A DNA stretch of 57,847 nucleotides, from NCBI GenBank assembly GCA_945860135.1, contig CAMAPK010000013.1:1-57847 (forward strand), read 5' to 3'. Every line of letters starts with the position of its first letter. Position 1 is the first letter of the stretch. Below are positions 1-8,347 of this stretch, in pieces. This stretch comes from Nitrosovibrio sp. Nv4 (GTDB taxonomy: Bacteria; Pseudomonadota; Gammaproteobacteria; Burkholderiales; Nitrosomonadaceae). The position numbers and the translations under genes are program-made. The notes beneath the pieces were generated by a model. It had not been told where the DNA came from. It made no database searches and saw nothing but the letters and a program-made list of their open reading frames with translations.

Positions 1-186
1 GAGTGTTGCCACTTTTACTCCAATCAGTTGGGCAAATTCGCTTTGGCTCAATCCAATCTTGGCACGCACGGACTTTGCATCGGGTGAGCTGATCTTCGTT
101 ATTCTTCCGGGCGCAAGCTCACCGCGTCGAATTGCTATAGCTTCTTTCAAGCCTTGCTTGAGAGATTCAAAAAGTGTTTTATCCAT
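1..186 (-). CDS. XRE/NadS-like antitoxin of TA pair 1 (partial)
   Basis: The first 62 codons of a helix-turn-helix antitoxin are visible; the 3' end lies outside the window. It starts with MDKTLFESLKQGLKEA and continues to an XRE-type recognition segment (IGLSQSEFAQLIGV). The ATG lies 3 nt after the stop of the upstream toxin gene, so the two are translationally linked in toxin-first (HigBA/NadS-like) order. The fold, the LFxxLKxG start and the gene order match the complete antitoxin at 1087-1398, so the two pairs look paralogous. Expected role: neutralise the toxin and repress the operon through the palindrome at 512-526. Confidence 0.8.
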   Translation of the reverse strand, partial: MDKTLFESLKQGLKEAIAIRRGELAPGRITKISSPDAKSVRAKIGLSQSEFAQLIGVKVATL

Positions 187-189
187 TGT

Positions 190-501
190 CTATAACTCCT
201 TTACGAGGCTGCGTAAAATTGCGGTTTCCTTGTCTGTCAGATTGTCTTTGACGCTCTTGGGATATGCCACCAGCATTAGAATCTGGTTGTCTTCGGTAAG
301 CCAGTAATAGATCACCCGTATGCCGCCGCTCTTGCCCGTCCCGGCTCGTTTCCAGCGCAACTTGCGGATGCCGCCACCATTCTTGATGAGATCGCCAGCA
401 TCCGGACGATTAGACAACTCTGTTTGCAGCTTTGAGTATTCGTCATCAGTCAACAGTTCTACAATCAAACGGGTGAATGTCGGGGTCTCAATGAAAATCA
501 T
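190..501 (-). CDS. RelE/HigB-like toxin of TA pair 1
   Basis: A 103-residue RelE/ParE-superfamily toxin. Visible signatures are FxxLxxxLLTDDEYxxLQ at the N-terminus, the GGGIRKLRW segment, GxSGGIRVIYYW in the core beta strands and an LMLVAYPKS strand. RelE-type members of this superfamily usually cut mRNA on the ribosome; that activity is inferred from family. The start ATG is fixed by a promoter whose expected start point falls at or next to the ATG, so the message is probably leaderless. It is followed after 3 nt by its antitoxin. The same architecture recurs in the divergent pair at 746-1398. Confidence 0.82.
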   Translation of the reverse strand: MIFIETPTFTRLIVELLTDDEYSKLQTELSNRPDAGDLIKNGGGIRKLRWKRAGTGKSGGIRVIYYWLTEDNQILMLVAYPKSVKDNLTDKETAILRSLVKEL

Positions 502-507
502 ATTTTA

Positions 508-535
508 ACTATACGCCACTGGCGTACTATGTCAA
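508..535 (-). promoter_or_regulatory. Promoter and palindromic operator of TA pair 1
   Basis: On the minus strand there is TTGACA (530-535), a 16-nt spacer and TATAGT (508-513). The perfect palindrome TACGCCAGTGGCGTA (512-526) fills the spacer, as expected for TA autorepression by the antitoxin. The -10 box is only a few nt from the toxin ATG at 501, leaving no room for a Shine-Dalgarno leader. Compare the operator at 719-737. Confidence 0.7.
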
Positions 536-570
536 GTGTCACAAATGCTGCGCACTTGTGACGGCGTGGA

Positions 571-663
571 CACAGACTGGCAGGGCCAGACTGTAGTATT
601 TTAGGCACAGCAGCTTTACTCCTGTGCAGGGCTACGGTCATAGACTGGCGGTGCCAGACTATG
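571..663 (+). repeat. Two-hairpin repeat, copy 1
   Basis: A ~93-nt sequence containing two short imperfect hairpins (AGACTGGCAGGGCCAGACT at its start and AGACTGGCGGTGCCAGACT at its end) around a core beginning with GGCACAGCAGC. A direct-orientation copy lies at 1446-1537 on the other side of TA pair 2. The architecture is REP/BIME-like. No transposase is associated with it in this window. Confidence 0.7.
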
Positions 664-709
664 CCGACCAAGCCCCACACGGGCGCAGCCGACGTAGAAG
701 ATTAGCCCC

Positions 710-739
710 TTGACTTAACATACGCAACTTGCGTATGAT
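710..739 (+). promoter_or_regulatory. Promoter and palindromic operator of TA pair 2
   Basis: TTGACT (710-715), an 18-nt spacer and TATGAT (734-739), with a perfect 19-bp palindrome CATACGCAACTTGCGTATG at 719-737 covering the spacer and part of the -10. The toxin ATG is at 746, about where transcription should begin, so this operon also looks leaderless. The inner 15 bp match the pair-1 operator except at one symmetric position and the central base. Confidence 0.72.
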
Positions 740-745
740 TAGCCT

Positions 746-1090
746 ATGAAAGCCACCTTCATTGAATTACCTCCATTCGAGCGGCATCGGCAGAGTTATC
801 TAAACGACGAAAGCTTTCGTGAGTTTCAACAGATATTGATGCAAAACCCTGAAGCTGGCGACGTGATCGAAGGTACGGGTGGATTGCGTAAGGTGCGTTA
901 TGCCGATGAAAAACGAGGTAAGGGCAAACGTGGCGGACTACGTGTGATTTACCATTGGTGGCTATCAGGCAAGCAATTTTGGCTGTTCACCGTGTACAAC
1001 AAAGACGAGTTAGATGATCTAACCACTGCACAACGCAAAACCCTGAAGGAACTGCTTAAGCAGGAATTGGACGCAAGGAGAATAAAATGA
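746..1090 (+). CDS. RelE/HigB-like toxin of TA pair 2
   Basis: A 114-residue RelE/ParE-superfamily toxin homologous to the one at 190-501: PPFERHRQSYLNDESFREFQ near the start, GTGGLRKVRY, a basic ADEKRGKGKRGGLRVIYHWW core and a WLFTVYNKDE strand. Probable role: growth-inhibiting endoribonuclease, inferred from family. The antitoxin ATG overlaps its stop (ATGA at 1087-1090). The operon diverges from pair 1 and sits between two direct copies of a hairpin repeat, so it may have been acquired or duplicated as a cassette. Confidence 0.85.
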   Translation: MKATFIELPPFERHRQSYLNDESFREFQQILMQNPEAGDVIEGTGGLRKVRYADEKRGKGKRGGLRVIYHWWLSGKQFWLFTVYNKDELDDLTTAQRKTLKELLKQELDARRIK

Positions 1091-1398
1091 AACGCAATTT
1101 GTTTAATGAACTGAAGGAAGGTTTCGGCGCACTCGAATCTGCACGTGAGGGCAAGATCACCTTGCGCCAGCATGTAGTAGAAAAAAAACCTGCGCTCACC
1201 ATTACCCCGGAAGAGTTGCTCAGTCTGCGGGAGAAGCTGCACTTGTCGCGAACCGTATTCGCCAGATACTTGCGCACGAACGAACGCACACTGGAAAACT
1301 GGGAGCAAGGCCGAGCCAGCCCGAATGCCCAAGCTGCGATTCTGATTCGTATGGTTGAGCGTTACCCGGATACAGTCGAACGTCTGTCTGTTATCTGA
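1087..1398 (+). CDS. XRE/NadS-like antitoxin of TA pair 2
   Basis: 103 residues. The N-terminal tail MKRNLFNELKEGFGAL is probably toxin-binding. The C-terminal XRE helix-turn-helix reads LREKLHLSRTVFARYLRTNERTLENWEQG, a typical NadS/HigA recognition domain. GGAGA lies just upstream of the ATG, inside the toxin gene, giving coupled translation. Expected to bind the palindrome at 719-737 and repress both genes. The N-terminus resembles that of the partial antitoxin at 1-186 (LFxxLKxG), supporting common ancestry of the two pairs. Confidence 0.88.
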   Translation: MKRNLFNELKEGFGALESAREGKITLRQHVVEKKPALTITPEELLSLREKLHLSRTVFARYLRTNERTLENWEQGRASPNAQAAILIRMVERYPDTVERLSVI

Positions 1399-1445
1399 TC
1401 GCTGGTTGATAAGCACAAAAGCGATGCTATTGTGCAAGGTCTTGT

Positions 1446-1537
1446 CACAGACTTGCGATGCAAGACTGTGGTAATTAGGCACAGCAGCCTTGCTCCTGTA
1501 CGAGGCTACGGTCATAGACTGGCGATGCCAGACTATG
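1446..1537 (+). repeat. Two-hairpin repeat, copy 2
   Basis: Direct copy of the repeat at 571-663, differing by a 1-nt length change and scattered substitutions. Its first hairpin is AGACTTGCGATGCAAGACT, where copy 1 has TGGC/GCCA arms: the stem has changed on both sides and still pairs. That covariation suggests the hairpin, not the primary sequence, is what is kept. Confidence 0.7.
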
Positions 1538-1680
1538 TGTGCAGTGGAGAAAAAGACTGTACCAAGTTTGTGTCATGAATTGATATAAATGCCCCAGATT
1601 ATGGCCGTGTGACACTGATTTTTGCTTTGGCAAGCGCTGTAAGTGATTGTTTTATATAAATCGTTAATTTAATGGTCACG

Positions 1681-1726
1681 CATCATAATCCGTTGGTCCC
1701 CAGTTCGAGTCTGGGATTCGCTACCA
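1681..1726 (+). other. 3' fragment of a tRNA gene (anticodon CAT), likely att scar
   Basis: The segment ends in a canonical T arm, CCCAG-TTCGAGT-CTGGG (1699-1715), a 3' acceptor strand ATTCGCT, discriminator A and encoded CCA (1724-1726). An anticodon loop with CAT at 1684-1686 is present, but the 5' anticodon strand does not pair and no D arm or 5' acceptor strand precedes it. This is the half-tRNA left when an element integrates into a tRNA 3' end. Its polarity (core side after CCA) puts the element to the left, where the TA pairs are. Confidence 0.7.
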
Positions 1727-1890
1727 TCCATTTTCTGCCCGACCGTCACAACTGATAATCCTATGTAAACTCTGGTGCGCCATGCCGTTTACAGATACGA
1801 TTTTTTGTCAAAAACCCTAAAGTTTTCCGAATCCAGACCGTAATACCAATTGTGGTAGTTACGACTCCCCCCTGAGTACCTGACCACAAC

Positions 1891-1924
1891 AAGGCGCCGG
1901 AATCCCTCCCTGGCGCCTTTTTTT
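1891..1924 (+). terminator. Rho-independent terminator
   Basis: AAGGCGCC (1891-1898) and GGCGCCTT (1912-1919) form a strong GC stem with a 13-nt loop, followed by a T run to 1924. It lies downstream of the tRNA fragment and probably once ended the tRNA transcript. The rest of 1399-2047 has no gene that I can see beyond the repeat, the tRNA scar, this terminator and the short repeat at 1957-2000. Confidence 0.75.
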
Positions 1925-1956
1925 ATCCAATCCATAAAGTCGGCCACTATATAGAT

Positions 1957-2000
1957 CGCCCGCAAAGCTCCGTTCCACGGAAGACTTATTCAGAAGTGCC
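1957..2000 (-). repeat. Dispersed short repeat, copy A
   Basis: Contains CGCCCGCAAAGCTCCGT followed by TCCACGGAAGACTTATTCAG (both on plus). The same two blocks occur at 55848-55868 and 55981-56000, but there they are separated by over 100 bp. Read on minus the core is CTGAATAAGT, shared with 46795-46816 and 49897-49922. It may be an end of a small non-autonomous element. Confidence 0.5.
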
Positions 2001-2047
2001 ATAAGTAGTAAAATGGCGATGGATATATTCAACCGGAGCTATGCGAC

Positions 2048-4183
2048 GTGACCAGCCCCGAAGAAAAAACAAACAATAATCAGGCAGAGCGGCTGCGCTA
2101 TACGGCACTGGAAAACCGTTCCCAGGAATTGACCGCCTATATTGAGGCAGTTGGCCAGTTGGCGCTGGTCTCCGTCGCCGACCGTGGCGGCCGCATCCTT
2201 CAGGTCAATGCCAAATTCTGCGAAGTCTGCGGCTACAGCGAGCAAGAATTGATCGGGCAGGATCATCGCATTCTCAATTCCGGCACGCATCCCAAGGCCT
2301 TTTTCGCCGACATGTGGGCAACCATCGAACGTGGTGACATCTGGCACCAGGAAATCTGCAACCGCAGAAAAAACGGTCAACTCTACTGGATAGACTCGAC
2401 CATCGTACCGCTCAAAGGTAGTGATGGACAAGTTGATCGCTATCTCTCGGTCAGGATTGATGTCAGCGCACGCAAACAAAAGGAGATAGCGCTACGCGAG
2501 CGATTAAAGGAGATCACCTGTCTCTACGCAATCCGGCGTGGCATGGAACAGGAATTGCCGGCGGATGAAATCTACCAACGGATTATTACGCATCTGACAG
2601 GTGCGATGCAGTTCCCGGAGATTGCTACTGCCGTGATCGAACTCGACGGCAGGCGCTTCGCTTCCGAGAATTATAGCCAGGATCTTGCGCACGGACTGCA
2701 GGCGCAGATCATGCTCAATGGCAAGACCTGCGGTCGGTTGCAGGTGTTCTATAGTGAGGATAAACCCTTCCTGTTGCCGACAGAACAAGGCCTCGTCGAG
2801 ACTATCACGGATGATCTGGGGAAATGGCTCGAGCGCATGCAGGCCGAAGCTGCAAGGAAAGAGAATGAGACTCTGATCTGGCGACAGGCCAACTTCGATT
2901 CGCTGACCAATCTGCCCAACCGTCACATGTTCCATGACCGGCTCGAACAAGAAATGAAAAAATCCGACCGCACCGGCCTGCCACTGGCGCTGCTGCTGTT
3001 CGACCTCGACCATTTCAAGCAGATCAACGATACCTACGGCCACGCCATGGGCGACTTGCTGCTTCAGGAAGCGGCGCTGCGCCTGGGTAGTTGTGTACGC
3101 GAGTCCGACACTGTGGCGCGTCTGGGTGGAGACGAATTCATCGTCATCCTGGGTGAGCTGGACGATCCCAATACCGTCGAATGTGTCACCCAGGATACCC
3201 TGCGCAAACTGGCCGAGCCGTTCCGGCTGAAGAATGAAATGGCCTATGTGTCGACCAGTATCGGCATTGCATTCTATCCGGCGGATGCCACCGACCCCAG
3301 CGTATTGCTCAAGAGTGCCGATCAGGCCATGTATGCCGCCAAGAGTCAGGGACGCAATCGCTGCAGCTATTTCACATCAGCCATGCAGCAAGCCGCGCAA
3401 GTCCGGCTGCGGCTGGTCAACGACTTGCGCGGGGCCCTGGCCGATGATGAGCTCCTGGTGTATTACCAGCCTATCGTGGAATTCTCAACCGGGACCGTCC
3501 ACAAAGCAGAAGCGCTGGTACGCTGGCAGCACCCGACGCGCGGCCTGATCGGCCCCGCTGAATTTATCCCCATCGCCGAAGACACCGGCATGATCGTCGA
3601 CATCGGCGACTGGGTATTCCGCGAGGCGGCCAGACAGGCCGCCCTGTGGCGTGCATCGCATCATGCAACGTTCCAGATCAGCGTTAACCGCTCGCCTGTG
3701 CAGTTCCACAGTGAAGCTGGTGTCCACAGCGCGTGGTTTGAGCATCTGCAAAAGCTCGGTTTGCCCGGGCAAAGCATTGTGGTGGAAATCACCGAAGGAT
3801 TGCTGCTCGACACCGATGCCGCTGTCACCGATCAGTTACTCGCCTTCCGCGATGCAGGTATGCAGGTATCGCTGGACGATTTTGGTACCGGCTATTCAGC
3901 GCTAGCCTATCTCAAGAAGTTCGACATCGACTATCTCAAGATAGACCGCTCATTTGTTCACAATCTGTCGCCCAGTTCCAATGACATGGCACTATGTGAG
4001 GCCATCATCGTGATGGCGCACAAGCTCGGCCTGAAAGTGATTGCCGAAGGGGTCGAAACCACGCAACAGCGCGATCTGCTGGCTGCTGCCGGCTGCGACT
4101 ACGGCCAGGGCTATCTGTTCTCGGAACCGTTGCCGGCCAAACAATTCGAAGTCCTGCTGCAAACCGCACGTCAGTCAATCTGA
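2048..4183 (+). CDS. PAS-GGDEF-EAL c-di-GMP turnover enzyme
   Basis: 711 residues, GTG start with GGAG 10 nt upstream. A PAS domain spans about 25-140 (GRILQVNAKFCEVCGYSEQEL, then a PAC-like NRRKNGQLYWIDS). A GAF-like sensor region spans about 150-265. The GGDEF domain has an intact GGDEF at 360-364 and the inhibitory I-site RESD at 351-354 with the standard five-residue spacing. The EAL domain has EALVRW at 488-493, DDFGTGYSAL at 610 and KIDRSF at 631. Both catalytic motifs look complete, so cyclase, phosphodiesterase or both are possible. No membrane segment is seen, so it is probably a cytoplasmic sensor. The downstream gene starts 7 nt after its stop. Confidence 0.93.
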   Translation: MTSPEEKTNNNQAERLRYTALENRSQELTAYIEAVGQLALVSVADRGGRILQVNAKFCEVCGYSEQELIGQDHRILNSGTHPKAFFADMWATIERGDIWHQEICNRRKNGQLYWIDSTIVPLKGSDGQVDRYLSVRIDVSARKQKEIALRERLKEITCLYAIRRGMEQELPADEIYQRIITHLTGAMQFPEIATAVIELDGRRFASENYSQDLAHGLQAQIMLNGKTCGRLQVFYSEDKPFLLPTEQGLVETITDDLGKWLERMQAEAARKENETLIWRQANFDSLTNLPNRHMFHDRLEQEMKKSDRTGLPLALLLFDLDHFKQINDTYGHAMGDLLLQEAALRLGSCVRESDTVARLGGDEFIVILGELDDPNTVECVTQDTLRKLAEPFRLKNEMAYVSTSIGIAFYPADATDPSVLLKSADQAMYAAKSQGRNRCSYFTSAMQQAAQVRLRLVNDLRGALADDELLVYYQPIVEFSTGTVHKAEALVRWQHPTRGLIGPAEFIPIAEDTGMIVDIGDWVFREAARQAALWRASHHATFQISVNRSPVQFHSEAGVHSAWFEHLQKLGLPGQSIVVEITEGLLLDTDAAVTDQLLAFRDAGMQVSLDDFGTGYSALAYLKKFDIDYLKIDRSFVHNLSPSSNDMALCEAIIVMAHKLGLKVIAEGVETTQQRDLLAAAGCDYGQGYLFSEPLPAKQFEVLLQTARQSI

Positions 4184-4190
4184 ACCCGCG

Positions 4191-4538
4191 ATGAAGAGAA
4201 TGCTGGCTCCGTTGCTTGTGTTCGTCACCGTGACAGTCGGTCTGACTGGCGATGTTCACGCCCAGCTTGTACGGGCCTTTCCTCCAGACAGCAAGCTGGG
4301 TGAACTCACGGCCATGAGATATCCTGAAATCAGGATCAGTGACCGGATCATGTATTTGAGTGCAGGCGGACAGATACGCGGCAAAGACAATCTGATTATT
4401 TTACCGACGATGCTCAACGAGTCCGGTCCGATCCGTTACCAGACGGATATCATGGGCAACGTACACCGTATCTGGCTGCTGACCCCGACCGAAGCGGCCC
4501 AAGCGAAAGAAGAAGAAAAATCCAGGCAGAAGCAGTAA
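4191..4538 (+). CDS. Small exported protein of unknown function
   Basis: 115 residues beginning with [18 protein letters not shown], a typical signal peptide with a probable AHA-type cut after VHA (about residue 24). The mature part is rich in beta-like segments ([30 protein letters not shown]) and ends in a charged EEEKSRQKQ tail. I recognise no catalytic motif. Genes of this kind are found beside miaB in related bacteria, as far as I recall. The start was chosen for the signal peptide; a longer reading frame upstream overlaps the GGDEF-EAL gene and is not convincing. Confidence 0.75.
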   Translation: MKRMLAPLLVFVTVTVGLTGDVHAQLVRAFPPDSKLGELTAMRYPEIRISDRIMYLSAGGQIRGKDNLIILPTMLNESGPIRYQTDIMGNVHRIWLLTPTEAAQAKEEEKSRQKQ

Positions 4539-4576
4539 TTCCTGTCACCGCCAGTCATAACACTCTCGTAATAATC

Positions 4577-5989
4577 GTGGCCAAAAAACTCTACATCAAA
4601 ACTTTCGGTTGCCAGATGAACGAGTACGACTCGGACAAAATGGCGCAGGTACTGCATGCCGCACACGGTATGGAGCAGACCGACAATCCCGACGCGGCCG
4701 ATGTAATTCTGTTCAATACCTGTTCGGTGCGCGAGAAAGCCCAGGAAAAAGTATTTCATGATCTGGGGCGCATCAGGCATCTGAAAGAATCCAACCCCGA
4801 TCTGCTCATAGGCGTGGGGGGTTGTGTTGCCAGCCAGGAAGGTGCAGCGATCGTAAAACGCGCGCCCTATGTGGATATCGTATTCGGGCCGCAAACCCTG
4901 CATCGGTTGCCACAACTGCTCGCGGCACGCCAAGCTACCGGCCGGCCGCAGGTTGATATTTCCTTTCCGGAAATTGAAAAATTCGACTATCTGCCACAAA
5001 TGCTGGCACGTACCGAAGATCGCACGGGAAACGTGAGCACTTTCGTTTCCATCATGGAAGGTTGCAGCAAATATTGCAGCTTTTGCGTAGTGCCATATAC
5101 GCGCGGTGAAGAGGTTTCGCGCCCATTGAGCGATGTATTAGCGGAAATTGCGGGACTGGTGCAGCAGGGTATCAAGGAAGTGACGCTGCTGGGGCAAAAC
5201 GTCAATGCCTATCGCGGCAGCATGGATAACGGAAACGATGACGCCACTGCAGATCTGGCGCTGTTGCTTGAGTGCATCAACGAAATACCCGGCATTGAAC
5301 GCATCCGTTACACCACTTCGCATCCCCGGGAAGTCACCGCGCGCCTGATTGAGACTTATGCAACATTACCCAAACTGGTCAGTCATTTGCACTTGCCAGC
5401 ACAATCCGGCTCTGACCGGATACTGGCAGCGATGAAACGTGGCTATACTGCGCTGGAATACAAATCCATCGCCCGCAAACTGCGTGCCGTGCGCCCCGAT
5501 ATTTCACTCACATCCGATTTCATCATCGGTTTTCCCGGTGAGACTGAAGCCGATTTTGAAGCCACCATGAAACTGATCGAAGAGGTGAATTTTGATGACT
5601 CCTTCAGTTTCATTTACAGCCCGCGTCCCGGCACACCCGCCGCCGAATTACCCGACAGTACCCCCCACGAAATCAAGCTGGAGCGACTGCACCGCCTGCA
5701 GACAAAAATTGCCCAGCAGACGCAAGCCATCAGCCAGGGCATGGTGGGCACGACCCAGCGCGTCCTGGTGGAAGGTCCGTCCAAAAGGAGTCCCCGTGAA
5801 CTCTGCGGGCGCACCGACAACAATCGTATGGTGAATTTTGCCGCTCACCCGAACTGCGTCAGCCATTTCATAAATGTGAAAATTACCGCTGCTTTATCAC
5901 ATTCACTGCGCGGCGAAATAGTGCAGACTGCACTGTCAATGAATCACTTGCAAAGTACGTCCGTCACTGCGAAAATTGAAACTACATAA
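4577..5989 (+). CDS. miaB: tRNA-2-methylthio-N6-isopentenyladenosine synthase MiaB
   Basis: 470 residues, GTG start ([19 protein letters not shown]). A radical-SAM methylthiotransferase that adds the 2-methylthio group to i6A37 of tRNAs reading U-starting codons. Cysteines for the auxiliary [4Fe-4S] cluster are at about 12, 49 and 83. The radical-SAM triad CSKYCSFC is at 163/167/170. A TRAM domain closes the protein ([12 protein letters not shown] onward). Length is normal. It overlaps the proposed PhoH start, the first link of the miaB-phoH-ybeY-corC-lnt block typical of proteobacteria. Confidence 0.96.
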   Translation: MAKKLYIKTFGCQMNEYDSDKMAQVLHAAHGMEQTDNPDAADVILFNTCSVREKAQEKVFHDLGRIRHLKESNPDLLIGVGGCVASQEGAAIVKRAPYVDIVFGPQTLHRLPQLLAARQATGRPQVDISFPEIEKFDYLPQMLARTEDRTGNVSTFVSIMEGCSKYCSFCVVPYTRGEEVSRPLSDVLAEIAGLVQQGIKEVTLLGQNVNAYRGSMDNGNDDATADLALLLECINEIPGIERIRYTTSHPREVTARLIETYATLPKLVSHLHLPAQSGSDRILAAMKRGYTALEYKSIARKLRAVRPDISLTSDFIIGFPGETEADFEATMKLIEEVNFDDSFSFIYSPRPGTPAAELPDSTPHEIKLERLHRLQTKIAQQTQAISQGMVGTTQRVLVEGPSKRSPRELCGRTDNNRMVNFAAHPNCVSHFINVKITAALSHSLRGEIVQTALSMNHLQSTSVTAKIETT

Positions 5990-6980
5990 CCGTTTTAACG
6001 TACCTTTGAAACCCCAGCCCGTCGAAATTTCTTTTTCACCAACCGATAACCAGCGTCTTGCCAACCTGTGTGGAGTGCTGGACGAGAATCTCAAGCAAAT
6101 CGAAACTGCATTAGATGTCACCATCGCACGGCGCGGGGAACATTTCAATCTACGTGGCAAATCATCCCAGACCAAGCTCGCGGCAGAAGTGCTGCGCAAT
6201 TTCTATAATCAGGCACAGCATCATCTGGGCATCGAACAGGTGCAGTTGAGTCTGATCGAGATGATGAATCCACGGCGCTCGCCCAAACATGTCGCGACTG
6301 ATGCTGCAACGCAGGACACGGCCGTGCCGGTGCTGAGTACCCGCCGCAGTGATTTGCATGGCCGGACGCCGCGCCAAGTGCAATATCTGCAGCAAATTCA
6401 GCAGCACGACATCACTTTCGCCATCGGTCCGGCGGGTACCGGCAAAACCTACCTTGCTGTAGCCAGCGCAGTGGATGCGCTGGAACGGGACACGGTCGCG
6501 CGCATTGTGCTGGTGCGGCCGGCAGTGGAAGCCGGTGAGCGCCTGGGTTTCCTCCCGGGCGACATGGCGCAGAAAGTGGACCCTTACTTGCGTCCCCTCT
6601 ATGATGCGCTCTACGACTTGATGGGATTCGACAAGACCAGCAGGCAATTCGAGCGCAGTGCGATTGAAATCGCGCCACTGGCTTTCATGCGTGGCCGCAC
6701 ATTGAACCAATCGTTCATCATTCTTGATGAGGCACAGAACACCACACCGGAACAGATGAAAATGTTCCTGACCCGGATCGGCTTTGGCTCCAAGGTGGTG
6801 GTGACAGGCGACGTAACCCAGATCGATCTGGCCAAGCACCAGAAAAGTGGCCTGATCGAAGCCAAGCTGGTGCTGGAAAAAGTGCGTGGCATTGCCTTCA
6901 CTCATTTCGAGTCTGAGGACGTGGTGCGGCATCCTCTGGTGCAAAGAATTGTCAACGCCTACGAGCAATATGAGAAATAA
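5976..6980 (+). CDS. PhoH-family ATPase (YbeZ-like)
   Basis: 334 residues from a TTG start overlapping miaB by 14 nt. A second TTG at 6006 (reading [10 protein letters not shown]) is equally plausible, since neither has a clear ribosome site. An N-terminal KH-like region is followed by the PhoH ATPase core with Walker A GPAGTGKT at 151-158 and Walker [11 protein letters not shown]. YbeZ-type PhoH proteins are thought to work with YbeY in rRNA/ribosome maturation, and here ybeY follows with an 11-nt overlap. The function is inferred from family and context. Confidence 0.9.
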   Translation: MKLHNRFNVPLKPQPVEISFSPTDNQRLANLCGVLDENLKQIETALDVTIARRGEHFNLRGKSSQTKLAAEVLRNFYNQAQHHLGIEQVQLSLIEMMNPRRSPKHVATDAATQDTAVPVLSTRRSDLHGRTPRQVQYLQQIQQHDITFAIGPAGTGKTYLAVASAVDALERDTVARIVLVRPAVEAGERLGFLPGDMAQKVDPYLRPLYDALYDLMGFDKTSRQFERSAIEIAPLAFMRGRTLNQSFIILDEAQNTTPEQMKMFLTRIGFGSKVVVTGDVTQIDLAKHQKSGLIEAKLVLEKVRGIAFTHFESEDVVRHPLVQRIVNAYEQYEK

Positions 6981-7470
6981 GGGCAAGACTTCTGCGTTTT
7001 CAGGAGAGTCTCCCCGTACCAAAGCAAAGCTGAAATTGATGGTGCAATATGCAGCCGGTATCGCAACTCATGCCGAGGGAGTTCCCACCCGGCCACAATT
7101 CCGCAGATGGGTCAAAGCGGCGCTGACACGGGATGCGGAAATCGTGCTGCGTATTGTGGCGGAGGCTGAGGCCCGCAGCCTCAACCAGAATTTTTGCGGC
7201 AAGGATTACGCTACCAATGTGCTGACCTTCGTTTACGGCGATGCGCAGCCGCTGTCTGGTGATATTGTGCTATGTGCGCCGGTAGTGGCGCAGGAAGCAA
7301 AGCAGCAGCATAAGGACCTGACGGCGCATTATGCCCATCTCACGGTGCACGGAATTTTGCACCTGCAGGGCTGGGACCATGCAAATGAGACCGATGCAGT
7401 AGCAATGGAGCAGATGGAAACGGCAATCATCACGAAACTGGGATACGATGATCCCTATCAGGAACGATAA
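6970..7470 (+). CDS. ybeY: Endoribonuclease YbeY (rRNA maturation factor)
   Basis: 166 residues with the zinc motif HGILHLQGWDH (HxxxHxxxxxH) and the preceding FCGKDYATNVLTF segment characteristic of YbeY. It takes part in 16S rRNA 3'-end processing and 70S quality control. I start it at ATG 6970, overlapping phoH by 11 nt; an internal ATG at 7039 (MVQYAAG) would give a shorter but still complete domain. It lies between phoH and corC as in many gamma- and betaproteobacteria. Confidence 0.93.
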   Translation: MRNKGKTSAFSGESPRTKAKLKLMVQYAAGIATHAEGVPTRPQFRRWVKAALTRDAEIVLRIVAEAEARSLNQNFCGKDYATNVLTFVYGDAQPLSGDIVLCAPVVAQEAKQQHKDLTAHYAHLTVHGILHLQGWDHANETDAVAMEQMETAIITKLGYDDPYQER

Positions 7471-7513
7471 TTTATAACCAACTTTCATATCACCCGCGAA
7501 CTGGCAGATCACT

Positions 7514-8347
7514 ATGAACGACCCCTTACCCAAACCCGGTTGGCTTGAACGCCTGAGTGCGCTGCTACTGCGCGAGCCAGGTGATCGCGAACAATTGGTG
7601 ACGCTGCTGCATTCTGCGTATGAGCGCGATCTGCTTGATTCCGACGCACTGAGTATGATCGAGGGCGTGATGCAGGTTTCCGAGATGCAGGCACGCGATA
7701 TCATGGTGCCACGTTCGCAAATGGATGTAATCGACATCAGTGAAACGCCGGACAAATTCATTCCGTTGATGATCGAAACTGCCCACTCGCGTTTTCCCGT
7801 CACCGAAAATGATAAAAACAATGTAATCGGCATTCTGCTGGCGAAGGATCTGCTGCGCTACTATGCCGGCGAGGAGGAGTTCAATGTACGCGAGATGCTG
7901 CGCCCGGCGGTATTCATCCCCGAATCCAAGCGACTCAATGTTCTGCTCAAGGATTTTCGCAGCAACCGCAACCATATGGCCATCGTGGTGGACGAGTACG
8001 GCAGCGTGGCGGGACTGGTGACCATTGAAGATGTGCTGGAACAAATCGTCGGCGAAATCGAGGATGAATACGATTTCGATGAGACCGAGGACAACATCGT
8101 GCAAGACACGATTGGTCATTACCGCGTCAAAGCCATTACCGAGATTGCCGATTTCAACCAAACACTGATGGCAAAATTCGACGACGAGGATTACGACACC
8201 GTCGGCGGCCTGGTGCTGAACAGGTTTGGCCGCCTACCCAAGCGCGGCGAGTCGGTCATGATCGGCGACTTCAAATTCACAGTGCTGCACGCCGACAGCC
8301 GTAGATTGCATACACTGCTGGTTGAGAAAATCGGGGGAGAGGATTGA
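7514..8347 (+). CDS. corC: CorC/YbeX CBS-domain protein
   Basis: 277 residues. Two CBS repeats occupy about 55-185 (DIMVPRSQMDVIDIS and VREMLRPAVFIPESK with MAIVVDEYGSVAGLVT). A C-terminal transporter-associated CorC_HlyC domain follows (YRVKAITEIADFNQTL, VGGLVLNRFGRLP). No membrane domain, so it is the short cytoplasmic CorC type, linked to magnesium/cobalt efflux and, as YbeX, to ribosome metabolism. Its TGA overlaps the TTG start of lnt (TTGA), so the two are probably translationally coupled. Confidence 0.92.
   Translation: MNDPLPKPGWLERLSALLLREPGDREQLVTLLHSAYERDLLDSDALSMIEGVMQVSEMQARDIMVPRSQMDVIDISETPDKFIPLMIETAHSRFPVTENDKNNVIGILLAKDLLRYYAGEEEFNVREMLRPAVFIPESKRLNVLLKDFRSNRNHMAIVVDEYGSVAGLVTIEDVLEQIVGEIEDEYDFDETEDNIVQDTIGHYRVKAITEIADFNQTLMAKFDDEDYDTVGGLVLNRFGRLPKRGESVMIGDFKFTVLHADSRRLHTLLVEKIGGED

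Noticed and set aside
949-1515. A 188-residue minus-strand reading frame across TA pair 2
   Set aside because: It is antisense to two clear genes and runs through the hairpin repeat; no family resemblance.
1651-1726. A complete tRNA gene
   Set aside because: No D arm, no 5' acceptor strand and an unpaired 5' anticodon strand; only the 3' part from about 1681 fits.
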